From assembly GCF_024331145.1 (NCBI RefSeq), contig NZ_JANDJO010000004.1, positions 248,001-312,000 on the forward strand: 64,000 bases of DNA. The letters run 5' to 3'. The translations under genes and the position numbers were made by a program. Source of the stretch: Shimia sp. CNT1-13L.2. Its GTDB lineage: Bacteria; Pseudomonadota; Alphaproteobacteria; Rhodobacterales; Rhodobacteraceae. How positions within the stretch are numbered: position 1 is the first letter of the stretch; the number at the start of each line of letters is the position of its first letter. Of this stretch, positions 53,457-62,016 are shown in pieces. The notes beneath the pieces are model-generated. The model was not told where the DNA came from. It searched no databases and worked only from the letters and a program-made list of their open reading frames with translations.

Positions 53457-54587
53457 TTATTTCGGGTAAGTGGCCGAGAAGGTGGCGGGATCGTAATCCG
53501 CGCCGACACCAGACGACATGATGACCGACCCGGGCTTGTCCATGAGGGCATAGTCCTTGACGAAAACATCAGCCTGAACCGATGCGGTTTCATGCCCTTC
53601 AGAGACAACAACCTGTTGGTTCACCTCAATGCGCTGCGGGATACCTTTGCCGTCCAGAACGTCGAACAGAACCTCAAAGGCGCGTGCGCCCATCGCAGGG
53701 GGGTAATCGACGCCGACCATCGGAACATTGTGCTGCACAGACAGCTGATACATGGCGTTGAAATCACCACCGGTATGCGGCGGGATCGCCCCATCTTCAT
53801 AGCCTGCGGCGAGGAAGGCCTCGATCGAGCCTGAGCCCTGCAGGCCCGAGTCCGCCCAAACGCCAGAGATGTCTTGGCCGTATTTCTGGATCAGCGCTGA
53901 CATGATGGTTTTGCCGTTAGCAGGCGACCAGCTGGTGTACTGGGTTTCCAGAACCTCGATGCCGGGATACTGGTCAAAGACCTCCATCGCGGCCACGATG
54001 CGAGCTTCTGCAGGGGACGCCCCGGCTAGGCCGCCCAGCATGACAACCTTGCCTTCAAAGTTCAGCTTCTCCGCCAGCCACTGGGCCGAGATGCGGCCAA
54101 GCGCCTGGTCCGATGCAGTTACGAAGCTGATGAAGTTTTCTTGCGTCGGAACCGAACGGTCAACCAGTACCACAGGGATACCCTGACGTTTGGCGCGGCG
54201 GATCACCGGATCCATCGCTTCGGCGGTTGCAGGCGAGACCAGCAGGATGTCGACGCCCTGCGCGATCAGGTCCTGCACATCTGCGGCCTGTTTGGACGGG
54301 TCATCATTGGCATCGGTGATTATGAAGCGCTCAAGCTTGTCGGCATTGCGTTCCGCGGCAGCTTCAATCCCGTGCAGCATCGCAACCCGCCACGGGTTCG
54401 AGATCGAAGCGTTCGAGAATCCAATCACGTAGGGGCCGTCTTTTTTGTATTCCGCGGCATCAAAGATGCTCGACGTTCCCGGGTTCCAAAGGAACGTCCG
54501 AGGTACCCCCTCATAGGTATCTGCCGCAGCTTGGTTTGCGAAAAGCCCGATTGCTGCGGCCAAGGCCGTTTTCTTGAAAATACGCAT
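53457..54587 (-). CDS. ribose-type ABC importer substrate-binding protein
   Basis: A 376-residue periplasmic protein with signal peptide MRIFKKTALAAAIGLFANQA (cleaved after AA), then about 30 residues before the type 1 periplasmic-binding fold starts at GPYVIGFSNAS. It has the RbsB-like QAADVQDLIAQGVDILLVSP and VGVDYPPAMGARAFE. Its ligand should be a sugar or sugar-like compound. The chimeric regulator at 48617 carries a copy of this protein as its sensor. AGGGAGGAA lies before the ATG. Confidence 0.92.
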   Translation of the reverse strand: MRIFKKTALAAAIGLFANQAAADTYEGVPRTFLWNPGTSSIFDAAEYKKDGPYVIGFSNASISNPWRVAMLHGIEAAAERNADKLERFIITDANDDPSKQAADVQDLIAQGVDILLVSPATAEAMDPVIRRAKRQGIPVVLVDRSVPTQENFISFVTASDQALGRISAQWLAEKLNFEGKVVMLGGLAGASPAEARIVAAMEVFDQYPGIEVLETQYTSWSPANGKTIMSALIQKYGQDISGVWADSGLQGSGSIEAFLAAGYEDGAIPPHTGGDFNAMYQLSVQHNVPMVGVDYPPAMGARAFEVLFDVLDGKGIPQRIEVNQQVVVSEGHETASVQADVFVKDYALMDKPGSVIMSSGVGADYDPATFSATYPK

Positions 54588-54625
54588 GCGTTTCCTCCCT
54601 TGCGTATGGATTTTGAGTTTGAAAA

Positions 54626-55894
54626 TTATTCAGCCGCGCTGATCAGACCGTGGGCGTTAATCCCGCTACGGGGATCTTTGAACATCACCCCATCCTTCAT
54701 GATCATCGACAGATTGTCCTGATGTTGAACCAGGCTGACGTCCTTGGTGACGTCGCCCTTGACCAGCAAGAGGTCGGCCAGGAAACCCTCCTTGACCTGG
54801 CCGATCTGGTCTTCCATCTGCATCAGCTGCGCCCCGACGTGGGTGGCACATCTCAGCGCCTCGACCGGCGAATAGCCGAAGTAGCGGACGAAATGTTCGA
54901 TGTCGCGCGCGTTCTGCCCCATAGGCGTGATCGAGAAGCCATAGTCCCCCCCCACCGCCACACGCAGGCCGCGTTTACGGACCTCGTGATAGACTGCGCA
55001 AGTGGCCTCGAATTTGCGATAGAGATTCAGCTCGGCCGCCAGTTCGGGGTTGCCTTCCTTAGTGGCATTGTGAACCAGACCAAAGGCAGGCCCAAGGATG
55101 ACGCGATCCTTGGCTTCTTCCAGCATGTCGAGCGCTTCCTCGTCGGCAAAGTCGCAGTGATAGATGCAATCGACGCCATGCCTGACCGCCATCTTCACGG
55201 ATTCAGAGGACCGTGCATGAGCCGCGACGGTCTTTCCATATTTCTTGGCCACGGCGACAAAGGCTGCCAGCTCGTCGTCTTCCAGAGGCGTGATCTCGGC
55301 CTTGGCAAAGGAAACGAACTCGTCGCCCGAGATGTTGATCTTCATGTTATCGACACCATCGCGGACGCATTCTCGCGCGGTACGGCGCATCTCAAGGGCG
55401 CCATCTGCCACAAGGCCAAAGCTTTCCTGATAAATGTGACGTTTTCGCTCATCACCCAGTCCGGCCGTGGTGGTGATTTCCGGGCTCGAGGCGCGCATCC
55501 GCGGACCGTCCAGGAGGCCGCTGTTGATCGCATCACGGGCAACAACCCCCAACAGAGGCTTGGCAGAGGCGGCTTCAAACACAGAGGTGAATCCGTGGCT
55601 GAGCAACAAACGCAGGTTCGCCGCCGTCTTCAGCATGTGGTCCTCAGGACTCAACTGACCAAGCTCCCAAGGGTCGTTCACGCCGGTAAAGCTGGGATGG
55701 CAATGACCTTCGACCAGACCGGGCATCAGCGTGTGCCCTGACCCGTCAATCACGTCACCCTGTGCCTGATCCTGAGCGGCTTCGCCCTTGATGACCTTGG
55801 TGATTTTATTGCCTTCAACCGTTACTGTTGCAGGATACGCCGTATCCGAGAGGCCATCCCAAACGGAAGCGCCGGTGATCGTTGTCTGTGTCAT
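54626..55894 (-). CDS. metal-dependent amidohydrolase (imidazolonepropionase/prolidase-like)
   Basis: A 422-residue amidohydrolase-superfamily enzyme: metal ligands in VEGHCHPSF, a lysine in DNMKINISGD that may be carbamylated, histidines in AAHARSSES and IYHCDFAD, and the aspartate in VGGDYGF. No signal peptide. This subgroup includes Xaa-Arg and other dipeptidases and many unassigned hydrolases. As first gene of the leftward operon it probably cleaves the imported compound (amide, lactone or N-acyl bond). Start 55894 follows GGGAGGAA. Confidence 0.85.
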   Translation of the reverse strand: MTQTTITGASVWDGLSDTAYPATVTVEGNKITKVIKGEAAQDQAQGDVIDGSGHTLMPGLVEGHCHPSFTGVNDPWELGQLSPEDHMLKTAANLRLLLSHGFTSVFEAASAKPLLGVVARDAINSGLLDGPRMRASSPEITTTAGLGDERKRHIYQESFGLVADGALEMRRTARECVRDGVDNMKINISGDEFVSFAKAEITPLEDDELAAFVAVAKKYGKTVAAHARSSESVKMAVRHGVDCIYHCDFADEEALDMLEEAKDRVILGPAFGLVHNATKEGNPELAAELNLYRKFEATCAVYHEVRKRGLRVAVGGDYGFSITPMGQNARDIEHFVRYFGYSPVEALRCATHVGAQLMQMEDQIGQVKEGFLADLLLVKGDVTKDVSLVQHQDNLSMIMKDGVMFKDPRSGINAHGLISAAE

Positions 55895-55995
55895 GAGTTC
55901 CTCCCTGAAGCCGCCCCGAGCTTTGGCGCGGTCGACATCTATGATTGGGGAACTGCGGCAGTTTGGAACCAGCTACTCCGACCCTTTCCGCCAAG

Positions 55996-56013
55996 TATTG
56001 GAATAGTCCAATA
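55996..56013. promoter_or_regulatory. inverted repeat, candidate operator of the leftward operon
   Basis: TATTGGA-ATAG-TCCAATA is a perfect 7-bp inverted repeat with a 4-base centre, about 100 bases before the amidohydrolase start. Its TGGA/TCCA core recalls IclR-type sites, so the IclR-type regulators of this operon are the candidate ligands (inference). Confidence 0.55.
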
Positions 56014-56037
56014 TATGGTTGCTTCGAGATCGGAAAT

Positions 56038-56051
56038 TTGATCCACATCAA
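56038..56051. promoter_or_regulatory. FNR/FnrL-type box
   Basis: TTGATCCACATCAA matches the FNR consensus TTGAT-N4-ATCAA at all ten fixed positions. It lies between the divergent genes at 55894 and 56234, so either could respond to oxygen; a chance match is possible. Confidence 0.45.
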
Positions 56052-56233
56052 GAACAATTGCCACCCTAGAGACTGACACATCCGATTTAGGCCTCCGAGT
56101 GACCAAAAGGGAAAGCTCTGATCGCAACTGAATCGTCACTTCCCAAACCTAAGGCATATGCAAACTGACGTGATTGAATTCGCGCGGACAAGGCCATAAC
56201 GTCACCCGGCCAAGTCAGTATAGAGGCAAGCCA

Positions 56234-57106
56234 TTGTTTCCACCCACCCCTCCGATCCCGGAAGAGTTGACGCTTGTCGTTGACGGGCTGACCTATGCCG
56301 GTCTTGCATTTGGGCCGGTTGATGCCCCGCCTGTCCTCGCGTTGCATGGCTGGCAGGACAACGCCAACAGCTTCCTGCAACTGGCACGCGCCCTTCCAGA
56401 TGTCCGGCTGGTCGCGCTGGACCTGTCCGGCCACGGGCAAAGCAGCCACCGCTCTGCCGATGCAACCTACCAGATTTGGGACGACCTGCCCCAACTTGTC
56501 GGCGTTCTGGATGCGCTGGGTTGGGCGCAATGCGCGGTGCTGGGACACTCCCGGGGGGCAATCATCGCAACTTTGCTGGCCGCGACCCAACCGGAAAGGG
56601 TTCATACGCTCATAACCCTCGATAGCATGCTGCCCAGACCCGCCAAAGACGAGGACTTTGCCAAGACACTGCGCGCCTTTCTCAAGGACCGCACGGCGCT
56701 TTTGAACCGATCCCCCCGCCAATTCGCCTCGGAGCAGGCTTTTGTCGAAAGACGTGCCCGGATGGGTGAACCACCCCTTGTCTCAACGGTTCTGGCAGAC
56801 CGCGCGCTCAAGCCCTGCGACGACGGTTTTGCGCATCGCAATGACCCAAGACACAACGGCGCCTCGGCGGTCAGGATGAACGAGGGGCAATGCATTTCCG
56901 TACTTCAGGCGCTCGCCATGCCTGTCCTGAACATCTGGGCCACCCCGAGGCAAGGCCTCGAGGACGACATCGCACGGCAACGCGCCCTGATTGCCGAGAA
57001 CGTGCCGAATGTCACCTCGGTTGACATACCCGGACACCACCACTGGCACATGGAACCGGAGCCCGCGGAACAGATCGCTGCGGCCATCAGGCATTTTCTG
57101 GTCTAG
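56234..57106 (+). CDS. alpha/beta hydrolase
   Basis: A 290-residue alpha/beta hydrolase with oxyanion LHGWQDNANSF, nucleophile in LGHSRGAIIA, and catalytic His in PGHHHWHMEPE. It resembles general alpha/beta-fold esterase-type proteins found beside house-keeping genes in roseobacters. The start is uncertain: no ATG is placed well, and a TTG at 56234 with GAGG upstream gives LFPPTPPIPEELTLVVDG; another TTG at 56174 is possible. Substrate unknown. Confidence 0.8.
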   Translation: MFPPTPPIPEELTLVVDGLTYAGLAFGPVDAPPVLALHGWQDNANSFLQLARALPDVRLVALDLSGHGQSSHRSADATYQIWDDLPQLVGVLDALGWAQCAVLGHSRGAIIATLLAATQPERVHTLITLDSMLPRPAKDEDFAKTLRAFLKDRTALLNRSPRQFASEQAFVERRARMGEPPLVSTVLADRALKPCDDGFAHRNDPRHNGASAVRMNEGQCISVLQALAMPVLNIWATPRQGLEDDIARQRALIAENVPNVTSVDIPGHHHWHMEPEPAEQIAAAIRHFLV

Positions 57107-57220
57107 TCCCCTCGGTGCAAGCCTGCCCCACCCGATCAATGCGCGGCTTTCCGCATGAGTCATTGAAACGGCCCCGCGAAAACCGTAAGTCCTTTCTATC
57201 CGGAATTTCCGAGGCTTGAG

Positions 57221-57832
57221 ATGGCAAACTACCTCTATCAGAACGACCTTCCCGACGGGCTTGATCTTGGCCCCATCGTTGCAATCGACTGCGAGACCAT
57301 GGGTCTCAACCCGCATCGCGATCGCCTCTGCGTGATCCAGATGTCGGGGGGCGACGGGAATGCGCACCTCGTGCAGGTCGCCATCGGCCAGACCGAGGCC
57401 CCCAACCTCTGCAAGATGCTCGAAGACCCCAACGTCCTCAAGCTGTTCCACTTCGGCCGCTTCGACATTGCAGCGATGTATAACGCTTTTGGCGCTGTAA
57501 CTGCCCCGGTCTACTGCACCAAGATTGCCTCGAAACTGGTGCGCACCTACACCGACCGCCACGGCCTCAAGAACCTGCTTCAGGAATTGATCGGCGTCGA
57601 CATCTCCAAACAGCAACAGATGAGCGACTGGGGCGCCCCCACCCTCACCGACGCACAGCTCGACTATGCCGCCTCTGATGTTCTTTACCTGCACCGCCTG
57701 CGCGAAGAGCTGAACAAGCGCCTCGAACGCGAAGGGCGCACCGAAATGGCACAGGCCTGTTTTGACTTCCTGCCAATGCGTGCGCGGCTCGATCTCGCGG
57801 GTTGGCCCGAACAAGATATCTTCGCCCACTGA
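57221..57832 (+). CDS. rnd: ribonuclease D, short form
   Basis: A 203-residue 3'-5' exoribonuclease of the DEDDy class: AIDCETMGL (Asp, Glu), FHFGRFDIAAM (Asp) and LDYAASDVLYL (Tyr, Asp) are the four acidic positions plus the tyrosine. The HRDC domains of the 375-residue enterobacterial enzyme are absent, as is usual for the short alphaproteobacterial form. It trims RNA 3' ends. Its stop overlaps the kdsD start. Confidence 0.88.
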   Translation: MANYLYQNDLPDGLDLGPIVAIDCETMGLNPHRDRLCVIQMSGGDGNAHLVQVAIGQTEAPNLCKMLEDPNVLKLFHFGRFDIAAMYNAFGAVTAPVYCTKIASKLVRTYTDRHGLKNLLQELIGVDISKQQQMSDWGAPTLTDAQLDYAASDVLYLHRLREELNKRLEREGRTEMAQACFDFLPMRARLDLAGWPEQDIFAH

Positions 57833-58800
57833 TGACCCAGACCTCGACTTTCTCTGACACCGCCCGCCGCGTCATCGCCACCGAGGCCGATGCTCTGCGC
57901 CAGTTGGGTGAAGGCCTGAACGGCGACTTTGACAAGGCCGTCGAAATCCTTCTTTCGGCAACCGGGCGCGTGATCGTCTCCGGCATGGGCAAGTCCGGCC
58001 ATATCGCCCGCAAGATTGCCGCCACGCTTGCGTCAACCGGCACCCCCGCGCATTTCGTGCACCCCGCCGAAGCAAGCCATGGCGACCTTGGCATGATGGC
58101 GCAGGGCGATGTTGCCCTCGTACTGTCCAATTCCGGTGAAACACCCGAACTGGCAGACGTTATCGCCTACACCCGTCGGTTCAACATCCCGATGATCGGT
58201 GTGGCAAGCCGCGCCGAGTCGACACTGATCAAACAGTCCGATGTCGGCCTGATCCTGCCCCGGGCAGAAGAAGCCTGCGGTAGCGGCATCGTTCCGACAT
58301 CTTCGACAACCATGACCCTGGCACTCGGCGATGCACTCGCCATCGCTCTCATGGAACACCGCAGCTTCACGCCTGAACACTTCCGTGAATTCCACCCCGG
58401 TGGCAAACTCGGTGCCCAACTCAGCCGCGTCAGCGACCTGATGCACGATGGCAAGGCACTGCCGCTGGTCTCCCGTGAAACCCCGATGGCAGATGTCCTC
58501 ATCGAGATCAGCCAGAAGGGCTTTGGCGTTGTTGGCGTAGTGGACGGTACAGGCGCATTGCAGGGCATCATCACGGATGGTGACTTGCGGCGCCACATGC
58601 AGGGCCTTCTGGATCTGTCTGCCGCCGAAGTCATGACAGCCAACCCGACCACCATCGCGCCCGACGCACTTGCCGAGGAAGCGGTTGCCGTGATGAATGG
58701 GCGCAAGATTACCTGCCTGTTTGTGCTGTCTGCAAACAAGGACATGACTCCGCTTGGTCTCCTGCACATCCATGACTGCCTGCGGGTAGGTCTGGGCTAA
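57832..58800 (+). CDS. kdsD: arabinose-5-phosphate isomerase
   Basis: A 322-residue KpsF/GutQ-type isomerase that makes D-arabinose 5-phosphate for Kdo and so for LPS. The SIS domain has GMGKSGHIARKIAAT, SNSGETPEL and PTSSTTMTLALGDALA; two CBS domains follow (VSDLMHDGKALP, AAEVMTANPTTIAPDA). Start 57832 overlaps the rnd stop. It heads the Kdo/LPS-transport group with lptC-lptA-lptB. Confidence 0.93.
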   Translation: MTQTSTFSDTARRVIATEADALRQLGEGLNGDFDKAVEILLSATGRVIVSGMGKSGHIARKIAATLASTGTPAHFVHPAEASHGDLGMMAQGDVALVLSNSGETPELADVIAYTRRFNIPMIGVASRAESTLIKQSDVGLILPRAEEACGSGIVPTSSTTMTLALGDALAIALMEHRSFTPEHFREFHPGGKLGAQLSRVSDLMHDGKALPLVSRETPMADVLIEISQKGFGVVGVVDGTGALQGIITDGDLRRHMQGLLDLSAAEVMTANPTTIAPDALAEEAVAVMNGRKITCLFVLSANKDMTPLGLLHIHDCLRVGLG

Positions 58801-58817
58801 GACTGGACGGTATCGGG

Positions 58818-59411
58818 ATGTCATACTCTCGCTTCATCTCTCTGTTGAAGGTCATCCTGCCCCTGACGGCGCTTGCGCTTCTGTCAACGCTGTTCCTCGT
58901 CTCAAACCGCATCAGCGACAGCACCGCCTCGATTCCGTTTGCCAAGGTCGATCTTGAGCAGCGCGCCAAGGAACAGCGGATCACCGCGCCCTTCTTTTCG
59001 GGCAAAACCCAGAAGGGACATCTCGTGATGTTCATGGCAGAAGATGCTAAACCTGACGCGGACCAACCTTCGACGTCGCTCGCATATAAAATGCAGGCGC
59101 GCGTCGATCTGAAAGACGGCTCCAGCCTGTCAATCAAGGCCGATACAGCATTGATCGACAACAGCACGCAGGAAGCCCAACTCGAAGGCGCGGTGAACAT
59201 CAGCAGCTCGAACGGCTTTGATATTCACAGCGACCTGCTGACATCCGCCATGCGTCGCCTTCATGTCGTCTCACCCGGCACTGTGACCGGAGAAGGCCCT
59301 GCCGGGGCCTTCCGGGCCGGTGCGCTCGAAATCGTGACGGACGAAGTATCTGGCAAAACAACTTTGTTTTTCACAAATGGTGTGAAACTGATATACACAC
59401 CAACGAATTGA
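58818..59411 (+). CDS. lptC: LPS export protein LptC
   Basis: A 197-residue protein with one N-terminal membrane anchor (ISLLKVILPLTALALLSTLF) and a periplasmic beta-jellyroll (LSIKADTALIDNSTQEAQLE, VTGEGPAGAFRAGALEI). It hands LPS from LptBFG to LptA. It is 17 bases after kdsD and just before lptA. Confidence 0.9.
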   Translation: MSYSRFISLLKVILPLTALALLSTLFLVSNRISDSTASIPFAKVDLEQRAKEQRITAPFFSGKTQKGHLVMFMAEDAKPDADQPSTSLAYKMQARVDLKDGSSLSIKADTALIDNSTQEAQLEGAVNISSSNGFDIHSDLLTSAMRRLHVVSPGTVTGEGPAGAFRAGALEIVTDEVSGKTTLFFTNGVKLIYTPTN

Positions 59412-59425
59412 TCGAGGTTTCCCCA

Positions 59426-59914
59426 GTGTCACTGCCCAAGTCTATTTTCCTGGCTATCGCACTATTGTTTTCAACGGCGGCCTTGGCCCAGAGCTTTGAA
59501 GTAGCATTTGGCAGCCTGCAACAGGATACGGATCAGCCCGTTGAAGTAAACGCAGACAGCCTTTCCGTGAACCAGGCCGACGGCACCGCGACCTTCTCCG
59601 GCAATGTACTCATTAGCCAGGGCGGTATGCGTATGTCTGCGCCTGAAGTGCAGGTTTTTTACAACGAAGAATCCTCCGGCATCTCGCGCCTTGTGGCCAC
59701 AGGCGGAGTGCTTCTGGTCAAGGATCAGGATGCCGCCGAATCCCGCGAAGCCGACTATAGCGTTGAAGGCGGAACCGTCGTGATGGTCGGAGATGTGCTG
59801 CTGACGCAGGGCAACAACACCCTGCATTCGCAGAAAATGACCGTGAACCTGGAAACTGGCACCGCGCAGATGGAAGGCCGTGTCAAAACCATCCTGCGCA
59901 CCGGGGACAACTGA
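59426..59914 (+). CDS. lptA: LPS transport periplasmic protein LptA
   Basis: A 162-residue OstA-like protein. Signal peptide [20 protein letters not shown], then the LptA fold: [40 protein letters not shown]. It bridges LPS to the outer membrane. The GTG at 59426 (GAGG upstream) is preferred to an in-frame TTG at 59408 that overlaps lptC. The stop overlaps the lptB start by one base. Confidence 0.92.
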   Translation: MSLPKSIFLAIALLFSTAALAQSFEVAFGSLQQDTDQPVEVNADSLSVNQADGTATFSGNVLISQGGMRMSAPEVQVFYNEESSGISRLVATGGVLLVKDQDAAESREADYSVEGGTVVMVGDVLLTQGNNTLHSQKMTVNLETGTAQMEGRVKTILRTGDN

Positions 59915-60672
59915 TGGCTGCTCCTGAACTGACGGTCGCCGAAGGAAGCTCGGGACTCCGCGTCGACAACCTACGCAAAAGCTATCGCAAGCGGGTGGTG
60001 ATCCGGGAATTCAGCATGGAGCTGAACCGGGGCGAAGTTGTCGCTCTTCTCGGGCCAAACGGCTCGGGCAAGACCACAACCTTCTACGCCATCGCGGGTC
60101 TCATCATGCCCGAAGGCGGCCGCGTCACGATCGATGGCCGCGATGTCACGCATATGCCGATGTACCGCCGTGCCAAGCTGGGTATCGGCTATCTGCCGCA
60201 GGAGATGTCGATCTTCCGCGGCTTGAGCGTGGAAGAGAACATCACCGCCATTCTCGACATCACTCAGAAGGATCGCCACAAGCGCCGTGAGCGCCTTGAA
60301 GAGCTGCTGTCGGAGTTCTCCATCGAACACCTCCGCCGCGCCCCCGCACTGGCCCTTTCTGGTGGTGAGCGCCGCCGCGTGGAAATTGCCCGCTGCCTGG
60401 CAGCTGACCCGAAATACCTGCTGCTTGATGAACCTTTTGCCGGCGTCGATCCCATCTCGGTTGGCGACATTCGCCATCTTGTTGCCGATCTCAAGAAACG
60501 CGGTATCGGTGTTCTGATTACCGATCACAACGTGCGTGAGACCCTCGAAATCGTCGATCGCGCCTATATTCTCCACGATGGCAAGGTTCTCATGTCAGGC
60601 ACACCTGACGACGTTGTCGAGAATGAAAACGTGCGCCGCGTCTATCTGGGAGACAACTTCCGGATTTCGTAA
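59914..60672 (+). CDS. lptB: LPS export ABC transporter ATPase LptB
   Basis: A 252-residue ATPase: Walker [18 protein letters not shown]-loop [18 protein letters not shown], signature [15 protein letters not shown], Walker [15 protein letters not shown]-switch [11 protein letters not shown]. All are as in LptB. It drives LPS extraction with LptFG, which are not in the window. Confidence 0.95.
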   Translation: MAAPELTVAEGSSGLRVDNLRKSYRKRVVIREFSMELNRGEVVALLGPNGSGKTTTFYAIAGLIMPEGGRVTIDGRDVTHMPMYRRAKLGIGYLPQEMSIFRGLSVEENITAILDITQKDRHKRRERLEELLSEFSIEHLRRAPALALSGGERRRVEIARCLAADPKYLLLDEPFAGVDPISVGDIRHLVADLKKRGIGVLITDHNVRETLEIVDRAYILHDGKVLMSGTPDDVVENENVRRVYLGDNFRIS

Positions 60673-60722
60673 TTCACCAAAAATTTTTGCGTGATTCTTA
60701 TCCGGAATTTGATCTGACCACA

Positions 60723-60751
60723 TTGACAATTCCCTCGCCTGGGTTCTCAAT
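60723..60751 (+). promoter_or_regulatory. possible sigma-70 promoter upstream of hpf
   Basis: TTGACA, 17 bases, CTCAAT. The -35 is perfect and the -10 is poor. It lies in the 250-base gap between lptB and hpf, which also holds a GGCCTT/AAGGCC hairpin at 60794-60811 and no gene. Confidence 0.4.
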
Positions 60752-60922
60752 GAAGGCATGACGTTTTTGGTACCCGAACCGCAGACTCACGCGGCCTTCT
60801 CGAAAAGGCCCGGTCTCGGACAAGGTACGAAGACGTCCAATTCCAGCATTCGAACCTGATCCGATCCGGGGCACTCAACGCCCTCGGACCGTGGTTCGAC
60901 ATGTCATCGCAAAGGAGACAGG

Positions 60923-61492
60923 ATGCGCTACCAAATTACCGGAAAACATATCGATGTCGGTGATGCCCTTCAGACTCACGTCAAGGACGAGCTAGGATCA
61001 GTGGTCGGCAAGTATGCTGAACGCCCCACCGACGCCAACATTATCTTTTCCAAAAGCGCACACGAGTATGTATGTGAAGCCACGGTTCACCTATCGACCG
61101 GGCTGACCGCGCAGGCCAAGGCGCACGCGACCGAAATCTACGCCGCTTTTGACGACTGCAACGAAAAAATGGAGAAACAGCTGCGCCGCTACAAGCGCCG
61201 CCTCAAGGATCACCACCGCGAACGTGCAGAACCGGTTGAACTCTTCGGCGCGTCCTCGTATATCCTCGCCTCTGAAGGGGAGACCGAGACGGCTGAGCCG
61301 GAAACGCTACAGCCGATGATCATCGCCGAGATGGAAACCAAGATCCCGTCTCTGAGCGTCGGTGAAGCCGTGATGCAAATGGAGCTAGCGGGCGCACCGG
61401 TCTTGGTATTCCAGAACGAAGGTAAAGACGGATTGAATGTCGTGTACCGCCGTGAAGACGGCAATATCGGCTGGATCGATCCACAAGGATAA
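60923..61492 (+). CDS. hpf: ribosome hibernation-promoting factor, long form
   Basis: A 189-residue long HPF: the S30AE domain (MRYQITGKHIDVGDALQTHV, KQLRRYKRRLKDHH) is followed by a linker and the C-terminal dimerisation domain (PSLSVGEAVMQMELAGAPVL, GNIGWIDP). It pairs ribosomes into inactive 100S dimers in slow growth. AAAGGAG precedes the ATG. ptsN follows after 39 bases. Confidence 0.93.
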   Translation: MRYQITGKHIDVGDALQTHVKDELGSVVGKYAERPTDANIIFSKSAHEYVCEATVHLSTGLTAQAKAHATEIYAAFDDCNEKMEKQLRRYKRRLKDHHRERAEPVELFGASSYILASEGETETAEPETLQPMIIAEMETKIPSLSVGEAVMQMELAGAPVLVFQNEGKDGLNVVYRREDGNIGWIDPQG

Positions 61493-61531
61493 GTCGGCAG
61501 AGCCAAGGTCTCTGCTCGGAGATACAGGCAT

Positions 61532-61996
61532 ATGGACCTTTCTACCATCCTGAAGCCAGAGGCGGTCAAAGTTGTTTCGGCCGCCTCTAGCAAGAAGCGC
61601 TTGCTGCATGCAATCGGCGAGCTGGCTGAGTCCGCCTATGGTCTGGATACAACCCGTGTTGTCGAAGCGCTTCTTGAACGTGAAAACCTCGGCCCTACCG
61701 GGGTTGGCCACGGCGTTGCCCTTCCGCACGCCCGCCTGGACGGCATCGAAACCGTCGTCGGCGCCTTTATCCTCTTGGAAAAGCCCGTAGATTTTAACTC
61801 GGTTGACCGTCAGCCAGTTGATATCGCCTTTGCGCTTTTTGCACCAAACGAAGCGGGCGTTGAACACCTCAAGGCACTGGCACTGGTGTCACGCACGCTG
61901 CGAGAGACTTCGGTCTGCGCCAAATTGCGCGCCAACCAGGACGCCCAGACTCTCTACTCGATCCTGACCGAAGCCCAGAACGTTCAGGCCGCCTAA
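61532..61996 (+). CDS. ptsN: PTS IIA-like nitrogen-regulatory protein
   Basis: A 154-residue EIIA-Ntr protein. The phosphorylated residue is His66 in GVALPHARLDG. It takes phosphate from the nitrogen PTS and regulates potassium/nitrogen-linked functions. It is downstream of hpf, as in many proteobacteria, but no rpoN lies between lptB and hpf. Confidence 0.93.
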   Translation: MDLSTILKPEAVKVVSAASSKKRLLHAIGELAESAYGLDTTRVVEALLERENLGPTGVGHGVALPHARLDGIETVVGAFILLEKPVDFNSVDRQPVDIAFALFAPNEAGVEHLKALALVSRTLRETSVCAKLRANQDAQTLYSILTEAQNVQAA

Positions 61997-61997
61997 A

Positions 61998-62016
61998 AAC
62001 CGGGCCTCAGGCCCAG
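61998..62016 (-). terminator. terminator with the stop codon in its loop
   Basis: On the minus strand CTGGGCC-TGA-GGCCCGG is followed by TTTTTA. The TGA loop is the stop codon of the gene ending at 62007. Confidence 0.6.

Larger units (their letters stand above)
55895..56233. other. 339-base divergent promoter region
   Basis: No gene is seen here. It separates the leftward catabolic operon from the rightward alpha/beta hydrolase gene. It contains a perfect inverted repeat (55996-56013) and an FNR-type box (56038-56051), described separately. Confidence 0.6.
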
